64,000 nucleotides of DNA from Couchioplanes caeruleus (GCF_023499255.1 NZ_CP092183.1:1619501-1683500), one strand, 5' to 3'. Numbered from the stretch's first letter, positions 25,761 to 35,788 are shown. The notes: a model not told the origin generated them from the letters alone. A program made the numbers and translations.

Positions 25761-25793
25761 AAAGGGCGTCCACCCGTACGGTGGACGCCCTTT
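25761..25793. terminator. bidirectional-looking terminator after hupB
   Basis: Perfect 14-base stem AAAGGGCGTCCACC (25761-25774) and GGTGGACGCCCTTT (25780-25793), loop CGTAC. The stem ends in TTT on the plus strand. Confidence 0.85.
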
Positions 25794-25838
25794 GCGTGTC
25801 CCGGCGCCACGGCGGCCGCTGAGCCTACGGTCCGCAGC

Positions 25839-26336
25839 ATGGACCGCAGATCCGCCCCGGACGCGGGCGCCGCCGCGCCCCGGGCCGCCGCCCGCCCCCG
25901 GGGACCCGTGAGCCGATCGCTCATCGCCGCCGGCATCTTCGCGGCCACCGTCCTGCCGGCGTGGATGCTCGGCGACGCGGCGGAGAGCTGGACCGGCCTG
26001 TCCCTGCTGGACTGGACGGTCACCTGCGTGCTGTCGGGTGCCGCCGTGTACGTGCTGGCGCCGCACGCCTCGTACCGCCGCCGCGACGCCGTCCTGGGCG
26101 TCGTCCCGTTCGTCGGCTGGTACCTGATCAGCGTGCTCTCGTGGCGGATCGCGCTGCTGCCCCTGCGGGACTGGGAACCGCGCGAGGACGAGCTGTGGCG
26201 GGCCCGCTGGCTCACCGGCGACCTGATCGGTTACTGGCGCACGGATCCGCTGCCACCGCCCTCCCCGCGCCGGTCGGGCGCCGGCGCGCGGGTCAGATCC
26301 GGCTCAGCCCCGCGAGCCGGCCGCCCGACCAGGTGA
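25839..26336 (+). CDS. DUF3054-like small membrane protein
   Basis: 165 residues with three hydrophobic segments (SLIAAGIFAATVLPAWMLG, WTVTCVLSGAAVYVL, VLGVVPFVGWYLISVLSW), a basic Ala/Pro-rich N-terminus, and a charged tail. I do not recognise a firm family; DUF2512/3054-like proteins have a similar size. Its 3' end overlaps the convergent MutT1 gene by 44 bases, which makes the last part of the tail less certain. An unusual SRSL start to the first helix suggests the true start could be internal (GTG 25907). Confidence 0.55.
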   Translation: MDRRSAPDAGAAAPRAAARPRGPVSRSLIAAGIFAATVLPAWMLGDAAESWTGLSLLDWTVTCVLSGAAVYVLAPHASYRRRDAVLGVVPFVGWYLISVLSWRIALLPLRDWEPREDELWRARWLTGDLIGYWRTDPLPPPSPRRSGAGARVRSGSAPRAGRPTR

Positions 26337-27174
26337 GCACCCAGCCGCTGCCCTTGGGCGTCTTGTAGTCCGCTGGATCGCCGTCGCCGTCCAGGCTCGC
26401 CAGCAGCCCCGGGATCACCTTGCCCTGGCTGCAGATCGCGACCCGCTCGCCGTCGCGCAGCTCGGCCAGCCGCGCGACGGCGGCCTTCACCCGCGCCGGG
26501 ATCTCATCGGCCTCGGCCGGCTCGGCGAAGGCCGCGTCCATGACGATCGGGCGGCCCACCATCCGGGCCAGCGGCTCCAGCGTCTGCCGGCAGCGCAGCG
26601 GCGTGGCCGACACCAGCCGCCGGGGCGCGAACAGGGCGGCCGCGACGCTGACCGTCTCGGCCTGCGCGCGCCCGCGGTCGTCGATCGGGCGCAGCGCGTC
26701 CGGACCGTCGAAGTCCTTGCGCTTGCCGGCGTGGGCGTGCCGGATCAGCACGGTCACCCTGGTGACGGTCGGCAGAGTCGCGGCGTGCTCGACCAGGCGC
26801 CGGTCGTCCGGGTAGGTCAGCCGGGCGGTCGCCTCGGCGGGCGACAGCCAGGCCACCTCGTCGACCTCGGCCGGGTCCTGCGGCTGCCCGGCAGGCCCGT
26901 CACCGGCCCGCATCAACCAGAAGTCGACCGTCTTCGGTACGCCGTCCGGCATCGTGTACGCGATCTCCGGCAGCCGCATCTGGGGCTCGGCCCGTACGCC
27001 GGTCTCCTCGAGGACCTCGCGGACGGCGGCGGCGAGCGAGTGCTCGGAACCGTCCAGCTTCCCCTTGGGCAGGCTCCAGTCGGACCGGTACGGCCGGTGC
27101 ACGACGCAGATCTCGATGCCGTCCCCGGCAGGCCGCCAGAGCACTCCGCCCGCGGCGCGCACCGTTGCCGTCAC
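26293..27174 (-). CDS. mutT1: MutT1-like NUDIX hydrolase fused to a histidine phosphatase domain
   Basis: 293 residues in two domains. Residues 1-140 are a NUDIX fold with the box GKLDGSEHSLAAAVREVLEE. Residues 150-290 are an RHG phosphatase domain beginning VLIRHAHAGKRKDF, with the second conserved part VSATPLRCRQTL. In mycobacteria this two-domain enzyme hydrolyses 8-oxo-(d)GTP and diadenosine polyphosphates. It starts five bases after ppk1 ends, so both are in one operon, the same order as in Mycobacterium tuberculosis. Both catalytic motifs are complete. Confidence 0.93.
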   Translation of the reverse strand: MTATVRAAGGVLWRPAGDGIEICVVHRPYRSDWSLPKGKLDGSEHSLAAAVREVLEETGVRAEPQMRLPEIAYTMPDGVPKTVDFWLMRAGDGPAGQPQDPAEVDEVAWLSPAEATARLTYPDDRRLVEHAATLPTVTRVTVLIRHAHAGKRKDFDGPDALRPIDDRGRAQAETVSVAAALFAPRRLVSATPLRCRQTLEPLARMVGRPIVMDAAFAEPAEADEIPARVKAAVARLAELRDGERVAICSQGKVIPGLLASLDGDGDPADYKTPKGSGWVLTWSGGRLAGLSRI

Positions 27175-27179
27175 GTCAG

Positions 27180-29483
27180 TCAGACCGCCTTGCCGATGAT
27201 CCGGCGCAGCAGCGCCTCCTGCAGATGGACGTGCGGGTCGGAGGGGGTGGAGGTGCGCCGGTGCCAGGTGCCGTCACCGGCGAGGTCCCAGCCCTCGCTC
27301 TCGTCGCTCATCGCCAATTCCAGCACGTTGCGCAGATCGTCCTGCGCGGAGGGGAGCGTGACCCGCACCAGCGCCTCGATGCGGCGGTCCAGGTTGCGGT
27401 GCATCAGGTCGGCCGAGCCGATCCAGTACTCGGCGTCGTCGCCGGGACCGAACCGGAAGACCCGGGAGTGCTCCAGGAAACGGCCGACGATCGAGCGGAC
27501 CCGGATGTTGTCCGACAGCCCGGGCACGCCCGGCCGCAGCGCGCACATGCCCCGGATGATGAGGTCCACCTTCACGCCGTCCTGCGAGGCGCGGTACAGC
27601 GCGTCGATGGTCTCCTCGTCGACGAGCGAGTTCACCTTGAACTGCACCAGGGCGTCGCCGCCCGACCGGGCGATCCGGGCCTGCTCGTGGATCCGCTCGA
27701 TCAGTCCCCGGCGGACCCCGTGCGGCGCCACGAGCAGGCGGCGGAACGCGGTCTGGCGGCTGTACCCGGTGAGCACGTTGAACAGGTCCGTGACGTCCGC
27801 GCCGATCTCCGGGTCGGCGGTCAGCATGCCGAAGTCCTCGTACAGCCGGGCGGTCTTGGGGTGGTAGTTGCCCGTGCCGATGTGGCAGTAGCGGCGGATC
27901 TGGTTGCCCTCCTGCCGCACCACGAGCGCGGTCTTGCAGTGCGTCTTGAGACCGACGAGCCCGTAGACCACGTGGCAGCCGGCGCGTTCCAGCGTGCGCG
28001 CCCAGCCGATGTTGGCGACCTCGTCGAAGCGTGCCTTGACCTCGACGAGCACCACCACCTGCTTGCCGGCGGCGGCCGCGTCGACCAGCGCGTCGACGAT
28101 GGGGGAGTCGCCGCTGGTGCGGTACAGCGTCTGCTTGATGGCCAGCACGTTCGGGTCCGCGGCGGCCTGCTCGATGAAGCGCTGCACGCTCGTGGAGAAC
28201 GAGTGGTACGGGTGGTGCACGAGGATGTCGCACTCGCGCAGCCGGTTGAAGACGCTGCGCGGCACCTCACCGTCGGCCAGGTGCGGGTGGGTGGCGGGCA
28301 CGAACGGGCGGTCCTTGAGGTCGTCGCGGTCCGCCTCGCCGTAGACCTGCCACAGCGAGGAGAGGTCGAGCAGGCCCGGGACCCGCAGTACGTCCTCGTC
28401 GTTCATGTCGAGCTCGCGGGCGAGCAGGTCGAGCACGTGGTCGCTGATCGAGGCGGCGACCTCCAGGCGCACCGGCGGGCCGAACCGGCGCTGCGCCAGC
28501 TCGCGTTCGAGGGCCTGCAACAGGTCCTCGTCGCGGTCCTCGTCGACCTCGACCTCGGCGTTGCGGGTCACCCGGAACAGGTGCCACTCCAGCAGCTGCA
28601 TCCCGGAGAAGAGCTGATCCAGGTGTACGGCGATGAGCTCCTCGACGGGCAGGAACCGCACCCCGCGGCTGTCGTTCTGCACCGTCACGAACCGCGGCAC
28701 GTTGTTGGGCACCTTGATCCGGGCGAACAGCTCCCCGCTCTTGTCGGCGGGGTCGCGCAGCACCACCGCGAGGTTGAGCGAGCGGCTGGAGATGTACGGG
28801 AACGGGTGCGCCGGGTCCACGGCCAGCGGCGTCAGCACGGGGAACACCTGCTCGCGGAAGTACGTCCGCAGCCGCTCCCGCTCGGGCGCGTCCAGCTCCG
28901 CCCAGCTGACCAGCTCGATGCCCTCGGCCTGCAGCTTGGGGCGTACCTCCTCGGCGAAGCAGGCGGCGTGCCGGGTGACCAGGTCGGCGGCCCGCTCGGT
29001 GATCATCGCCAGCTGGTTGCGCAGCGAGCTGCGGTCGCCGCCGCGCATCGGCAGGCCGGCCTTGAGGCGCCGCTTCAGCCCGGCGACGCGCACCATGTAG
29101 AACTCGTCGAGGTTGCTGGCGAAGATGGCCAGGAACTTCGCCCGTTCCAGCAGCGGGGTCCCCGGGTCCTCGGCGAGCGCGAGCACCCGCGAGTTGAAGT
29201 CGAGCCAGGACAGCTCCCGGTTGAGGAAGCGGTCCTCGGGCAGCTCGGGACGGGTGTCCTCGGCGTCGGGGGCGGCCTCGGCCGGCGAGGTCTCGGTCCG
29301 GGCCACGGCAGGGGTACGGCTGGGCAAGGCGGGCTCCGTCGGCTCGATGGCGGTCGGGTCGGCGACTGCCACCCCGGCGGTTCCGGATGCTTCGTCGCGC
29401 CGGAGGAACCGCCCGTTCGGACCGCGGCGCCGGGGGGCGTTCGCGGGCGCGCTGGTCTGGGGTGTCCGGGGCGGGGTGGTCAT
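27180..29483 (-). CDS. ppk1: polyphosphate kinase 1
   Basis: 767 residues; reversibly makes polyphosphate from ATP. After a Pro/Ala-rich N-terminal extension of about 85 residues come the N domain ([16 protein letters not shown]), head domain, and two phospholipase D-like C domains. The autophosphorylated histidine lies in [11 protein letters not shown] and the second catalytic histidine in [12 protein letters not shown]. The length is longer than the E. coli enzyme because of the N-terminal tail, which is usual in actinobacteria. It leads the ppk1-mutT1 operon and is transcribed toward hupB. Confidence 0.97.
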   Translation of the reverse strand: MTTPPRTPQTSAPANAPRRRGPNGRFLRRDEASGTAGVAVADPTAIEPTEPALPSRTPAVARTETSPAEAAPDAEDTRPELPEDRFLNRELSWLDFNSRVLALAEDPGTPLLERAKFLAIFASNLDEFYMVRVAGLKRRLKAGLPMRGGDRSSLRNQLAMITERAADLVTRHAACFAEEVRPKLQAEGIELVSWAELDAPERERLRTYFREQVFPVLTPLAVDPAHPFPYISSRSLNLAVVLRDPADKSGELFARIKVPNNVPRFVTVQNDSRGVRFLPVEELIAVHLDQLFSGMQLLEWHLFRVTRNAEVEVDEDRDEDLLQALERELAQRRFGPPVRLEVAASISDHVLDLLARELDMNDEDVLRVPGLLDLSSLWQVYGEADRDDLKDRPFVPATHPHLADGEVPRSVFNRLRECDILVHHPYHSFSTSVQRFIEQAAADPNVLAIKQTLYRTSGDSPIVDALVDAAAAGKQVVVLVEVKARFDEVANIGWARTLERAGCHVVYGLVGLKTHCKTALVVRQEGNQIRRYCHIGTGNYHPKTARLYEDFGMLTADPEIGADVTDLFNVLTGYSRQTAFRRLLVAPHGVRRGLIERIHEQARIARSGGDALVQFKVNSLVDEETIDALYRASQDGVKVDLIIRGMCALRPGVPGLSDNIRVRSIVGRFLEHSRVFRFGPGDDAEYWIGSADLMHRNLDRRIEALVRVTLPSAQDDLRNVLELAMSDESEGWDLAGDGTWHRRTSTPSDPHVHLQEALLRRIIGKAV

Positions 29484-29528
29484 CGCTCCATCATTGCCCG
29501 TTCGTGGTTAACGGGAAATGAACAAGAC

Positions 29529-29726
29529 TCAGGAGATTCCCGGAAGTTGGACCTTGATCACATCGCCGCCGGCGTCCGCCTCGATCGTCAGCCGCTGACC
29601 CAGGCGCAGCAGCCGCAGCCCGGAGGCCCGGAACGCGGCGGCCGGGAACGCCAGCTCGCTGCCGTCGTCGAGCAGCAGCGTGCCGGTGTGCGTACGGGGA
29701 TCGAAGGTCGCGACGGTGCCTTGCAT
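29529..29726 (-). CDS. small beta-barrel (cold-shock-like) protein
   Basis: 65 residues from ATG 29726; GTG 29735 would add three. GTVATFDPRTHTGTLLLDDGSEL followed by FPAAAF resembles the first strands of a cold-shock/OB fold, but the RNA-binding aromatic motifs of CspA are absent. The gene lies between FbiD and Ppk1 on the same strand. The function is unknown; nucleic acid binding is a guess from the fold. Confidence 0.65.
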   Translation of the reverse strand: MQGTVATFDPRTHTGTLLLDDGSELAFPAAAFRASGLRLLRLGQRLTIEADAGGDVIKVQLPGIS

Positions 29727-29736
29727 GCCGTGCACG

Positions 29737-30405
29737 CTACCGTGGCGGGCTCACCGGCACCCGGCAATCGCGGCCCGGAGCGAGCCCGAGGTCACGCAGC
29801 AGGGCGCAGGTGTGCTCGCCGGCGCCGAGCCCGAGCACCGTACGCAGATCCGCCGCGGTGTCGACGTCCTGCCGCAGTCCCGGCCAGTCCCCGGCGAGAA
29901 CCCGGGCTCCGGAGGCGGCGTGCGCGGCCGCCGAGCCCACGCCGAACCGGGGGTCCAGGGCGGTGCCCGGGCCGGCCGTGAGCAGCACGGTCCCCGTCCC
30001 GGCGGCGTCCACCACGATGCTGCGCCCGGTGCCCGCGGACAGCAGCGCGGCGCCCAGCTCGTACGGCCGCAACGCCGGCAGGTCCCCGGTGAGCACCGCC
30101 CGTGACCGGTCCGGACCGGCGACGGAGTCGGCGCCGTGGCGCATGGCCTCGTTCAGCCCGGCCCGCGGGCGGTCGGGCGTGACCCGGGCGCCCAGGGCGG
30201 CCACCGCCGCGGCCACCTCGGCGTCGTCCGTGACCACCAGCACCTCGGCGACCAGGTCGCAGGCGCCGACCGCGGTGACCGTGTCCCGGACCATGGCCAG
30301 GGCCAGCTCCTGGTGCCGGGCATCGGGGACGGCGCCTCGCAGCCGGCTCTTGGCCGCGGCGAGGCGCTTGACGGGAATGACCGCCGTCCAGTCCGCTCCT
30401 GACAC
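29737..30405 (-). CDS. fbiD: phosphoenolpyruvate guanylyltransferase (F420 biosynthesis)
   Basis: 222 residues from GTG. It activates phosphoenolpyruvate (or 2-phospholactate) with GTP for coenzyme F420 assembly. The nucleotidyltransferase fold is shown by AVIPVKRLAAAKSRLRG, VLVVTDDAEVA, GLNEAMRHGAD, AVLTGDLPALRP and LDPRFGVGSAAAH. The GTG is favoured because a minus-strand CAGGAT box lies seven bases upstream, giving a leaderless transcript. The same gene is adjacent to ppk1 in Mycobacterium. CofC is the archaeal equivalent name. Confidence 0.93.
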   Translation of the reverse strand: MSGADWTAVIPVKRLAAAKSRLRGAVPDARHQELALAMVRDTVTAVGACDLVAEVLVVTDDAEVAAAVAALGARVTPDRPRAGLNEAMRHGADSVAGPDRSRAVLTGDLPALRPYELGAALLSAGTGRSIVVDAAGTGTVLLTAGPGTALDPRFGVGSAAAHAASGARVLAGDWPGLRQDVDTAADLRTVLGLGAGEHTCALLRDLGLAPGRDCRVPVSPPR

Positions 30406-30523
30406 GCCGACAATCCTGCCACCGCCGCCGGCCGCGGCCGGCGCCACGGCGACCCGGCCTGGCTACGGCGACCACGAGCAGGCATGATTTCGTCCCAGGG
30501 TGTGGGGGACGGAGGGGATCGGC

Positions 30524-31261
30524 GTGGCGCAGCGCAGGCGGCTCGGGTTGTGGCGGCGGCTGGCGGTGATGCTGGTGCTGCCGACCATGTGGGTCTGGAC
30601 CAGGCGCAGCTGGTCGGGCATGGAGAACCTGCCGCCCGGCGGCGGTTTCATCATCGCGCCGAACCACATGTCGCAGTTCGACCCGCTCGTCGTGGCCCAC
30701 TACGTGTACGCGTCCGGCCGCTGGCCGCGCTTCCTCGGCAAGGCCAGCATCTGGAAGGTGCCGTTCGTCGGGTTCATGCTGCGCAAGACCCAGCAGATCC
30801 CGGTCGAACGCGGCAGTGTGGAGGCGGTGAAGTCGCTCGACTCCCTCATCGAGGCGATCCAGCAGGGCGGTGTCGTGATCATCTACCCGGAGGGCACGAC
30901 GACCCGGGACCCCGACCTGTGGCCGATGCGGGGCAAGACCGGCGCCGCCCGGCTCGCCCTGGTCACGGGCGCGCCGGTGATCCCGATGGCCACCTGGGGC
31001 ACGCAGCAGGTGCACGACGTACGGACCAAGAAGATCTCGCTGAAGCCCCGCCGGCCGGTCAGCGTGGCGGCCGGCAAACCGGTCGACCTGACCCGCTGGC
31101 AGGGCGAGGCGCCGACCCGGGCGGTGCTCGACCAGATGACCGAGGCGATCCAGCTCGCCGGCCGTGACCTGCTCGCCGACCTGCGCGGCGAGACGCCGCC
31201 GGCCGAGCTCTACCAGGCTCCGGCGCGCCGGCCCTCCGGCCCGGCGGGGACGTCGGCATGA
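30524..31261 (+). CDS. plsC: 1-acyl-sn-glycerol-3-phosphate acyltransferase
   Basis: 245 residues; transfers an acyl chain to lysophosphatidate in the membrane. The catalytic NHMSQFD motif (NHX4D), [18 protein letters not shown], and YPEGTTTRD are intact. A hydrophobic segment at residues 12-30 anchors the protein. GTG 30524 follows GGAGGGG at six bases and is preferred to GTG 30500. The last four bases overlap gpsA, so phospholipid acylation and glycerol-3-phosphate supply are coupled. Several paralogues usually exist in actinobacteria. Confidence 0.92.
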   Translation: MAQRRRLGLWRRLAVMLVLPTMWVWTRRSWSGMENLPPGGGFIIAPNHMSQFDPLVVAHYVYASGRWPRFLGKASIWKVPFVGFMLRKTQQIPVERGSVEAVKSLDSLIEAIQQGGVVIIYPEGTTTRDPDLWPMRGKTGAARLALVTGAPVIPMATWGTQQVHDVRTKKISLKPRRPVSVAAGKPVDLTRWQGEAPTRAVLDQMTEAIQLAGRDLLADLRGETPPAELYQAPARRPSGPAGTSA

Positions 31262-32253
31262 GGCGCTCCGCGGTCCTGGGCGCCGGCGCCTGGGGTACGG
31301 CGTTCGCCAAGATCCTCGCCGAGGCCGGATCGGAGGTGACGATCTGGGCCCGCCGCGAGTCCGTCGCCGCCTCCATCCGTGAGCAGCACACCAACGAGTC
31401 CTCGCTGCCCGGCGTCAAGCTGCCGTCGGGGGTCACCGCCACCAGCGACCTGGGCGTGGCCCTCGCCGGGTCGGAGCTGGTGTTCCTGGCCGTGCCGTCG
31501 CAGACCCTGCGGGGCAACCTGGCCGACTGGGCGGGGCACCTGCCCGCCGGCTGCACGCTCGTCTCCCTGATGAAGGGCATCGAGCTGGGGACTACCAAGC
31601 GGATGAGCCAGGTCATCGTGGAGACCGCGGGCGTCGACCCGGACCGCGTCGTGGTGGTCTCCGGTCCCAACCTGGCCCCGGAGATCGCCGCCGAGCAGCC
31701 CGCCGCGACCGTGGTGGCCGGCACCGACCCGGGCCGGGCGCAGCTCGTGCAGCAGGCCATCGCGCTGCCGTACATCCGGCCGTACACCAGCGACGACGTG
31801 ATCGGCTGCGAGCTGGGCGGGGCGGTCAAGAACGTCATCGCGCTCGCGTACGGGATGGCCCACGCGATGGGGATGGGCGACAACACCAAGGCGTCGCTGA
31901 TCACCCGGGGCCTGGCCGAGACCGCGCGGCTCGGGGTGGCGCTGGGCGCCGACCCGATGACGTTCGCGGGGCTCGCGGGCCTGGGCGACCTGGTGGCCAC
32001 CTGCTCGTCGCCGCTGTCGCGCAACCGGACGTTCGGCGAGCACCTGGGCCGCGGCGAGTCGCTCGAGGCGGCGCAGGCGGCCGCGAAACAGACAGCCGAG
32101 GGCGTGAAGAGCTGCCTGGCGATCCGCGACCTCGCCCGCGCGCACGGCGTCGAGATGCCCATCACAGAGCAGGTCGAGCGCGTCTGCCACGAGGGCGTCG
32201 ACCCTAGGGTGGCCGTGAAACTGCTGATGGGTCGTGAGATGAAGCCGGAGTGA
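31258..32253 (+). CDS. gpsA: NAD(P)-dependent glycerol-3-phosphate dehydrogenase
   Basis: 331 residues; reduces dihydroxyacetone phosphate to sn-glycerol 3-phosphate for lipids. The N-terminal Rossmann motif is [17 protein letters not shown], with [19 protein letters not shown] and the catalytic lysine in [14 protein letters not shown]-terminal [12 protein letters not shown] binds substrate. The ATG overlaps plsC and the TGA overlaps the next gene's GTG, so three genes are translationally coupled. Confidence 0.97.
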   Translation: MRRSAVLGAGAWGTAFAKILAEAGSEVTIWARRESVAASIREQHTNESSLPGVKLPSGVTATSDLGVALAGSELVFLAVPSQTLRGNLADWAGHLPAGCTLVSLMKGIELGTTKRMSQVIVETAGVDPDRVVVVSGPNLAPEIAAEQPAATVVAGTDPGRAQLVQQAIALPYIRPYTSDDVIGCELGGAVKNVIALAYGMAHAMGMGDNTKASLITRGLAETARLGVALGADPMTFAGLAGLGDLVATCSSPLSRNRTFGEHLGRGESLEAAQAAAKQTAEGVKSCLAIRDLARAHGVEMPITEQVERVCHEGVDPRVAVKLLMGREMKPE

Positions 32254-33362
32254 CGGAGATGGCCGACAAGGGTGACGGGACGCTGGTCGTGCACGCGGGA
32301 CTGCCCGAGCCGGTGCCGGGGCAGCCGTTCCTGCCGGGCCCGGTCCTCGCGGCGCCGTACCACCTGGACCCGGTGACCGGGCCGGGCGAGAACGGGTACG
32401 GCCGTCCCGACAACCCGACGCGGCGCGCGCTCGAGGCCGCGATCGGTGAGCTGGAGGGCGGGCAGGTCCGGGCGTTCGCGACGGGCCAGGCCGCCATCAC
32501 CGCGCTGCTGCTGTCGGTGCTGCGCTCGGGGGACACCGTGGCGCTGCCCTCCGACGGCTACTTCACCGTCCGCGCCTTCGCCGAGGGCACGCTGCGCGAC
32601 CTGGGCGTGCGCACGGTGCTCGTGCCCACGGCGGGGCCGTACCCGTCGTTCGAGGGCGTACGCCTGGTGGTGCTGGAGACGCCGGCCAACCCGGGCCTGG
32701 ACGTCTGCGACCTGCGGGCCGTCTCGGCGGCGGCGCATGCGGCCGGGGCGCTGGTCGCGGTGGACAACACCACGGCGACGCCGCTGGGGCAGCGGCCGCT
32801 GGAGCTGGGCGCGGACCTGGTGGTCGCGTCCGGCACCAAGGCGCTGACCGGGCACTCCGACGTGCTGCTGGGGTACGTGGCGACCGGCGACGAGGACCTG
32901 CTGACCCGGGTCACGACGTGGCGCGCGCAGACCGGCGGGACCCCGGGCGCCTTCGACTGCTGGCTCGCGCACCGCTCGCTGGCCACGCTGGACCTGCGGC
33001 TGGCCCGGCAGACCGCCAACGCCGCCGCCGTGGCCGGCCTGCTGAGCGGGCGCTCCGACGTGACCGGGGTGCGCTGGCCCGGCCTGTCCACGGACCCGTC
33101 GTACGAGGTCGCCGCCGGCCAGATGCGCCGCATCCCCGGCATCGTCTCGTTCGACCTCGGCAGCGCCGACCGGGTCGCGCGGTTCCTGGAGGCCTCCGAG
33201 CTCGTCTTCGCGGCGACGTCCTTCGGCGGCCTGCACACCACGGCGGACCGGCGCGCGCAGTGGGGTGACGACACCGCGCCCGGCTTCATACGGCTCTCCT
33301 GCGGCGTCGAGGACACGCCGGATCTGGTCGCCGATTTGAGCGCCGCTCTCGACAAGAGTTGA
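32250..33362 (+). CDS. Cys/Met metabolism PLP-dependent enzyme (cystathionine gamma-lyase-like)
   Basis: 370 residues of the gamma-family. [36 protein letters not shown] and the PLP lysine in [13 protein letters not shown] are visible, as is the terminal [18 protein letters not shown]. Cystathionine gamma-lyase, gamma-synthase or methionine lyase are possible; the sequence lacks enough detail to choose. It is coupled to gpsA by a GTGA overlap, an association with no obvious metabolic link but common in this group. Confidence 0.88.
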   Translation: MTEMADKGDGTLVVHAGLPEPVPGQPFLPGPVLAAPYHLDPVTGPGENGYGRPDNPTRRALEAAIGELEGGQVRAFATGQAAITALLLSVLRSGDTVALPSDGYFTVRAFAEGTLRDLGVRTVLVPTAGPYPSFEGVRLVVLETPANPGLDVCDLRAVSAAAHAAGALVAVDNTTATPLGQRPLELGADLVVASGTKALTGHSDVLLGYVATGDEDLLTRVTTWRAQTGGTPGAFDCWLAHRSLATLDLRLARQTANAAAVAGLLSGRSDVTGVRWPGLSTDPSYEVAAGQMRRIPGIVSFDLGSADRVARFLEASELVFAATSFGGLHTTADRRAQWGDDTAPGFIRLSCGVEDTPDLVADLSAALDKS

Positions 33363-33366
33363 CGCT

Positions 33367-33729
33367 GTGACGGAGTGGAGCAGTTTCAGCGGCGCCGAGG
33401 TGACCGCGCTGGCGCAGGGCGAGAGCTTCTTCGCCGCTCCTGGGGAACGGGACTGTCCCGCCTGCGGTTGTCGCAGCGTGCGGGCGTACGTGAATGCTCC
33501 GGAGAACGCACGCAGGCCGACCCTGGTCTCGTACGTCTGGTGCACGGCCTGCCGGAAGTTCGTCGGCACCCGGGCGAAGCATCCCGAGGGCCTGGTGTTC
33601 TCCGATCCGCTCGCCGTGCTCGATGCCGCGCAGCGGCGAGAGCTGGAACGCAGCCTGGTGGGCTTCCTCGCCCACCTGGACCGGCTCTGGGACGACGGCG
33701 TGCTCCCGCAGTCGTTCGCCGCCGCTTAG
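33367..33729 (+). CDS. hypothetical zinc-ribbon-like protein
   Basis: 120 residues from GTG, four bases after the preceding stop codon. Two CXXC knuckles, DCPACGC and WCTACRKF, 30 residues apart suggest a zinc ribbon. The rest is helical (LDAAQRRELERSLVGFLAHLDRLW). I do not recognise a family. It closes the plsC-gpsA-PLP enzyme operon. Confidence 0.7.
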   Translation: MTEWSSFSGAEVTALAQGESFFAAPGERDCPACGCRSVRAYVNAPENARRPTLVSYVWCTACRKFVGTRAKHPEGLVFSDPLAVLDAAQRRELERSLVGFLAHLDRLWDDGVLPQSFAAA

Positions 33730-33767
33730 TCCCCACCGCCTTGCGCCCGAGGCCTCCGGGGTCCTAT

Positions 33768-33791
33768 GGTTCGTTACATCAGTAATGAACC
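33768..33791. promoter_or_regulatory. operator of the YtrA-type GntR-ABC operon
   Basis: GGTTCGTTAC (33768-33777), spacer ATCA, GTAATGAACC (33782-33791): arms match at nine of ten positions. It lies 20 bases upstream of the GntR start and is the likely autoregulatory site. Confidence 0.75.
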
Positions 33792-33811
33792 GCAGAACTA
33801 AGGAGGCGGTG

Positions 33812-34168
33812 GTGTTCGACGACCGCAGCCCCATCTATCTGCAGATCGCCAATCGGATCAAGGACGAGGTCCTCAGCGGGACGCTGAAGGAGGACGACCA
33901 GGTCATGTCCACCAACCAGTACGCGGCGTTCTACCAGATCAACCCGGCCACGGCGGCGAAGGGCTTCGCCCAGCTGGTCGACGAGGGAGTGCTCTACAAG
34001 AAGCGCGGCATCGGCATGTTCGTCACCCCGGACGCCCGCGAGAAGCTGCGCACCCGGCGGCGGGAGCGGTTCTTCGCCGACGTGGTCGACCCGATGCTCG
34101 CCGAGGCGCGGATGATCGGCGTCTCCCTCGAGGAGATCAAGCGGCACATCGACGGGGGTGCCCGATGA
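33812..34168 (+). CDS. GntR-family regulator, YtrA subfamily
   Basis: 118 residues from GTG, five bases after AGGAGG. The N-terminal winged helix starts SPIYLQIANRIKDEVLSG and continues through AAFYQINPATAAKGFAQL; only a short C-terminal tail (PMLAEARMIGVSLEEIKRHI) follows, which defines the YtrA group. Members repress the ABC operon in which they lie and respond to cell-envelope antibiotics in Bacillus and streptomycetes. Here the ATPase gene overlaps its stop by four bases. Confidence 0.92.
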   Translation: MFDDRSPIYLQIANRIKDEVLSGTLKEDDQVMSTNQYAAFYQINPATAAKGFAQLVDEGVLYKKRGIGMFVTPDAREKLRTRRRERFFADVVDPMLAEARMIGVSLEEIKRHIDGGAR

Positions 34169-35046
34169 TCTCGCTGCGGGACCTGACCGTCCGCTACGGC
34201 GACACGGTCGCGGTGGACGGCCTCACCACCGACCTCGAGCCCGGCAAGATCTACGGGCTGCTGGGGCGCAACGGTTCCGGCAAGACGAGCCTGCTCAGCG
34301 TGCTCGCGGCGTACCGGAAGGCGGCCGGTGGGTCCCTCACGGTGAACGGCGTGGATCCCTTCGAGAACGCCCAGGCCATGCGGGACACCGTGTTCGTGCG
34401 CGACGTGCCGGACGTGCCGCAGGCCGACCGGGTCGGCAAGGTCCTCGGCTTCCACGCGCGGCTGCGGCCCCGCTGGGACGCGGCGTACGCCGACCACCTG
34501 GCCGCCGCCTTCGGCCTCGACCGCCGCAAGCGGGTCTCGGCGCTGTCGCGGGGGCAGCGGTCGGCCCTCGGCGTCGTCGTCGGCCTCGCCACCCGGGCCC
34601 CGCTCACCATCCTGGACGAGGCGTACCTCGGCATGGACGCCGTCGCCCGCAGCGTCTTCCAGCGTGAGCTGCTCGCCGACTACCTCGCCCACCCGCGCAC
34701 GATCATCCTCTCCACCCATCTCATCCAGGAGGTCGCGGACCTCTTCGAGGAGGTGCTGATCCTCGACCGCGGCCGCCTGATCGTGCAGGAGGACACCGAC
34801 ACCTTCCGGTCCCGAGGCGTCGCCGTGACCGGTCCGGAGGAGGCGGTCGAGACGTTCGTGTCGGGGCGTACGGTGCTCGCCCGGCAGAGCCTCGGCGGCG
34901 TCCGCCAGGCCACCCTCTACGGCAGCCTCGACGACGACGAGCAGCGGCGGGCCGGCGGCGCCGGGCTGACCCTGGAACCGGTCGGCATCCAGGACCTCTT
35001 CGTCCACCTCACCTCGGCAGAGCGCACCCCGGAGGCGGTCCGATGA
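34165..35046 (+). CDS. ABC transporter ATP-binding protein (YtrB-like)
   Basis: 293 residues. Walker A GRNGSGKTS, signature LSRGQRSALGVVVG, Walker B LTILDEAYLGMDA and H-loop STHLIQEVADL. The signature has Arg for the usual Gly at the third position, and Walker B ends DEA rather than DEP, both common in YtrB-type proteins. It pairs with the following membrane protein in an operon headed by the GntR regulator. Confidence 0.92.
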   Translation: MISLRDLTVRYGDTVAVDGLTTDLEPGKIYGLLGRNGSGKTSLLSVLAAYRKAAGGSLTVNGVDPFENAQAMRDTVFVRDVPDVPQADRVGKVLGFHARLRPRWDAAYADHLAAAFGLDRRKRVSALSRGQRSALGVVVGLATRAPLTILDEAYLGMDAVARSVFQRELLADYLAHPRTIILSTHLIQEVADLFEEVLILDRGRLIVQEDTDTFRSRGVAVTGPEEAVETFVSGRTVLARQSLGGVRQATLYGSLDDDEQRRAGGAGLTLEPVGIQDLFVHLTSAERTPEAVR

Positions 35047-35741
35047 ACGCCCGATCCCTGGTCCTCAGCTCGTTCCTGCGGATGTACCGGCCGCAGATGC
35101 TGTGGCTCGCCGGTTTCCTGATCGTCGGTGTGGGGCTCGCCGACGCGGTGGTCGTGCGGTTCGCCGACCCGCCGTTCAGCCTCTGGATGTTCGTCGCCGG
35201 CTCGGCCGTCAAATACTGGCTCGGCGTCGTCGGCGTCACCCTCGTCGCCGTCCACCTGCGGCAGTTCGTGGCGGCCGGCATCACCCGGCGTGACTTCATC
35301 GTGGGCGGGCTGCTCTTCGGCGTGCTCCTGGCCGTCGCCTTCGCGCTGCTCGTGCCGGTGGGGCACGGCTTCGAGTACGCCCTGCGCGGCGGTGCGGACG
35401 GCGTACCGGCGGGCTATCCGCACTGGTCGCCGTCGGTGGCGGTGAGCGAGTTCGGGCACGTCCTGCCCAGCTGCCTCGCGTACCTCGTCACGGGCGCCGC
35501 CGCGGGTGCGGGCTTCTACCGCTTCGGTGCGTGGGGCGGGCTGGCCCTGCTCGTCCCGGCCCTGGTGCCCGTGGCCGCCGCGGAAGGGCTGCTCGGGCTC
35601 GGTGACAACGGGGAGGTGCTGACGCGCCTCGTGCCGTACGGGGTCGCGCTGGCCGTGTCGTTGCTGGCAACGGTGCTGGGCGCGGTGCTGTACCACCGGG
35701 AGCTGCGGCACACGGCGATCCGCTCGGCGCCGATGGGCTGA
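35043..35741 (+). CDS. membrane component of the YtrA-regulated ABC system
   Basis: 232 residues with six hydrophobic segments, starting FLRMYRPQMLWLAGFLIVG and ending LLATVLGAVLYHREL. It carries no recognisable permease signature beyond the topology. Its start overlaps the ATPase stop by four bases. It is presumably the membrane-embedded part of an ABC exporter or sensor. Confidence 0.85.
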   Translation: MNARSLVLSSFLRMYRPQMLWLAGFLIVGVGLADAVVVRFADPPFSLWMFVAGSAVKYWLGVVGVTLVAVHLRQFVAAGITRRDFIVGGLLFGVLLAVAFALLVPVGHGFEYALRGGADGVPAGYPHWSPSVAVSEFGHVLPSCLAYLVTGAAAGAGFYRFGAWGGLALLVPALVPVAAAEGLLGLGDNGEVLTRLVPYGVALAVSLLATVLGAVLYHRELRHTAIRSAPMG

Positions 35742-35756
35742 GCGGGGTGCGAACTC

Positions 35757-35788
35757 GACGGCCGGCTGCCACGGGGGAGCCGGCCGTC
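35757..35788. terminator. hairpin between convergent genes
   Basis: Perfect 11-base stem GACGGCCGGCT (35757-35767) and AGCCGGCCGTC (35778-35788) with a ten-base loop, just after the ABC operon. It can serve both the operon and the convergent phosphatase gene. Confidence 0.7.

Noticed and set aside
24890..26215. 441-codon minus-strand frame opposite the HU gene
   Set aside because: Its hydrophobic [18 protein letters not shown] repeats are the reverse reading of the Lys/Ala tail repeats, not a membrane protein.
27165..29981. 938-codon plus-strand frame opposite ppk1
   Set aside because: Antisense shadow of Ppk1; composition is Arg/Val/Gly-rich with no domains.
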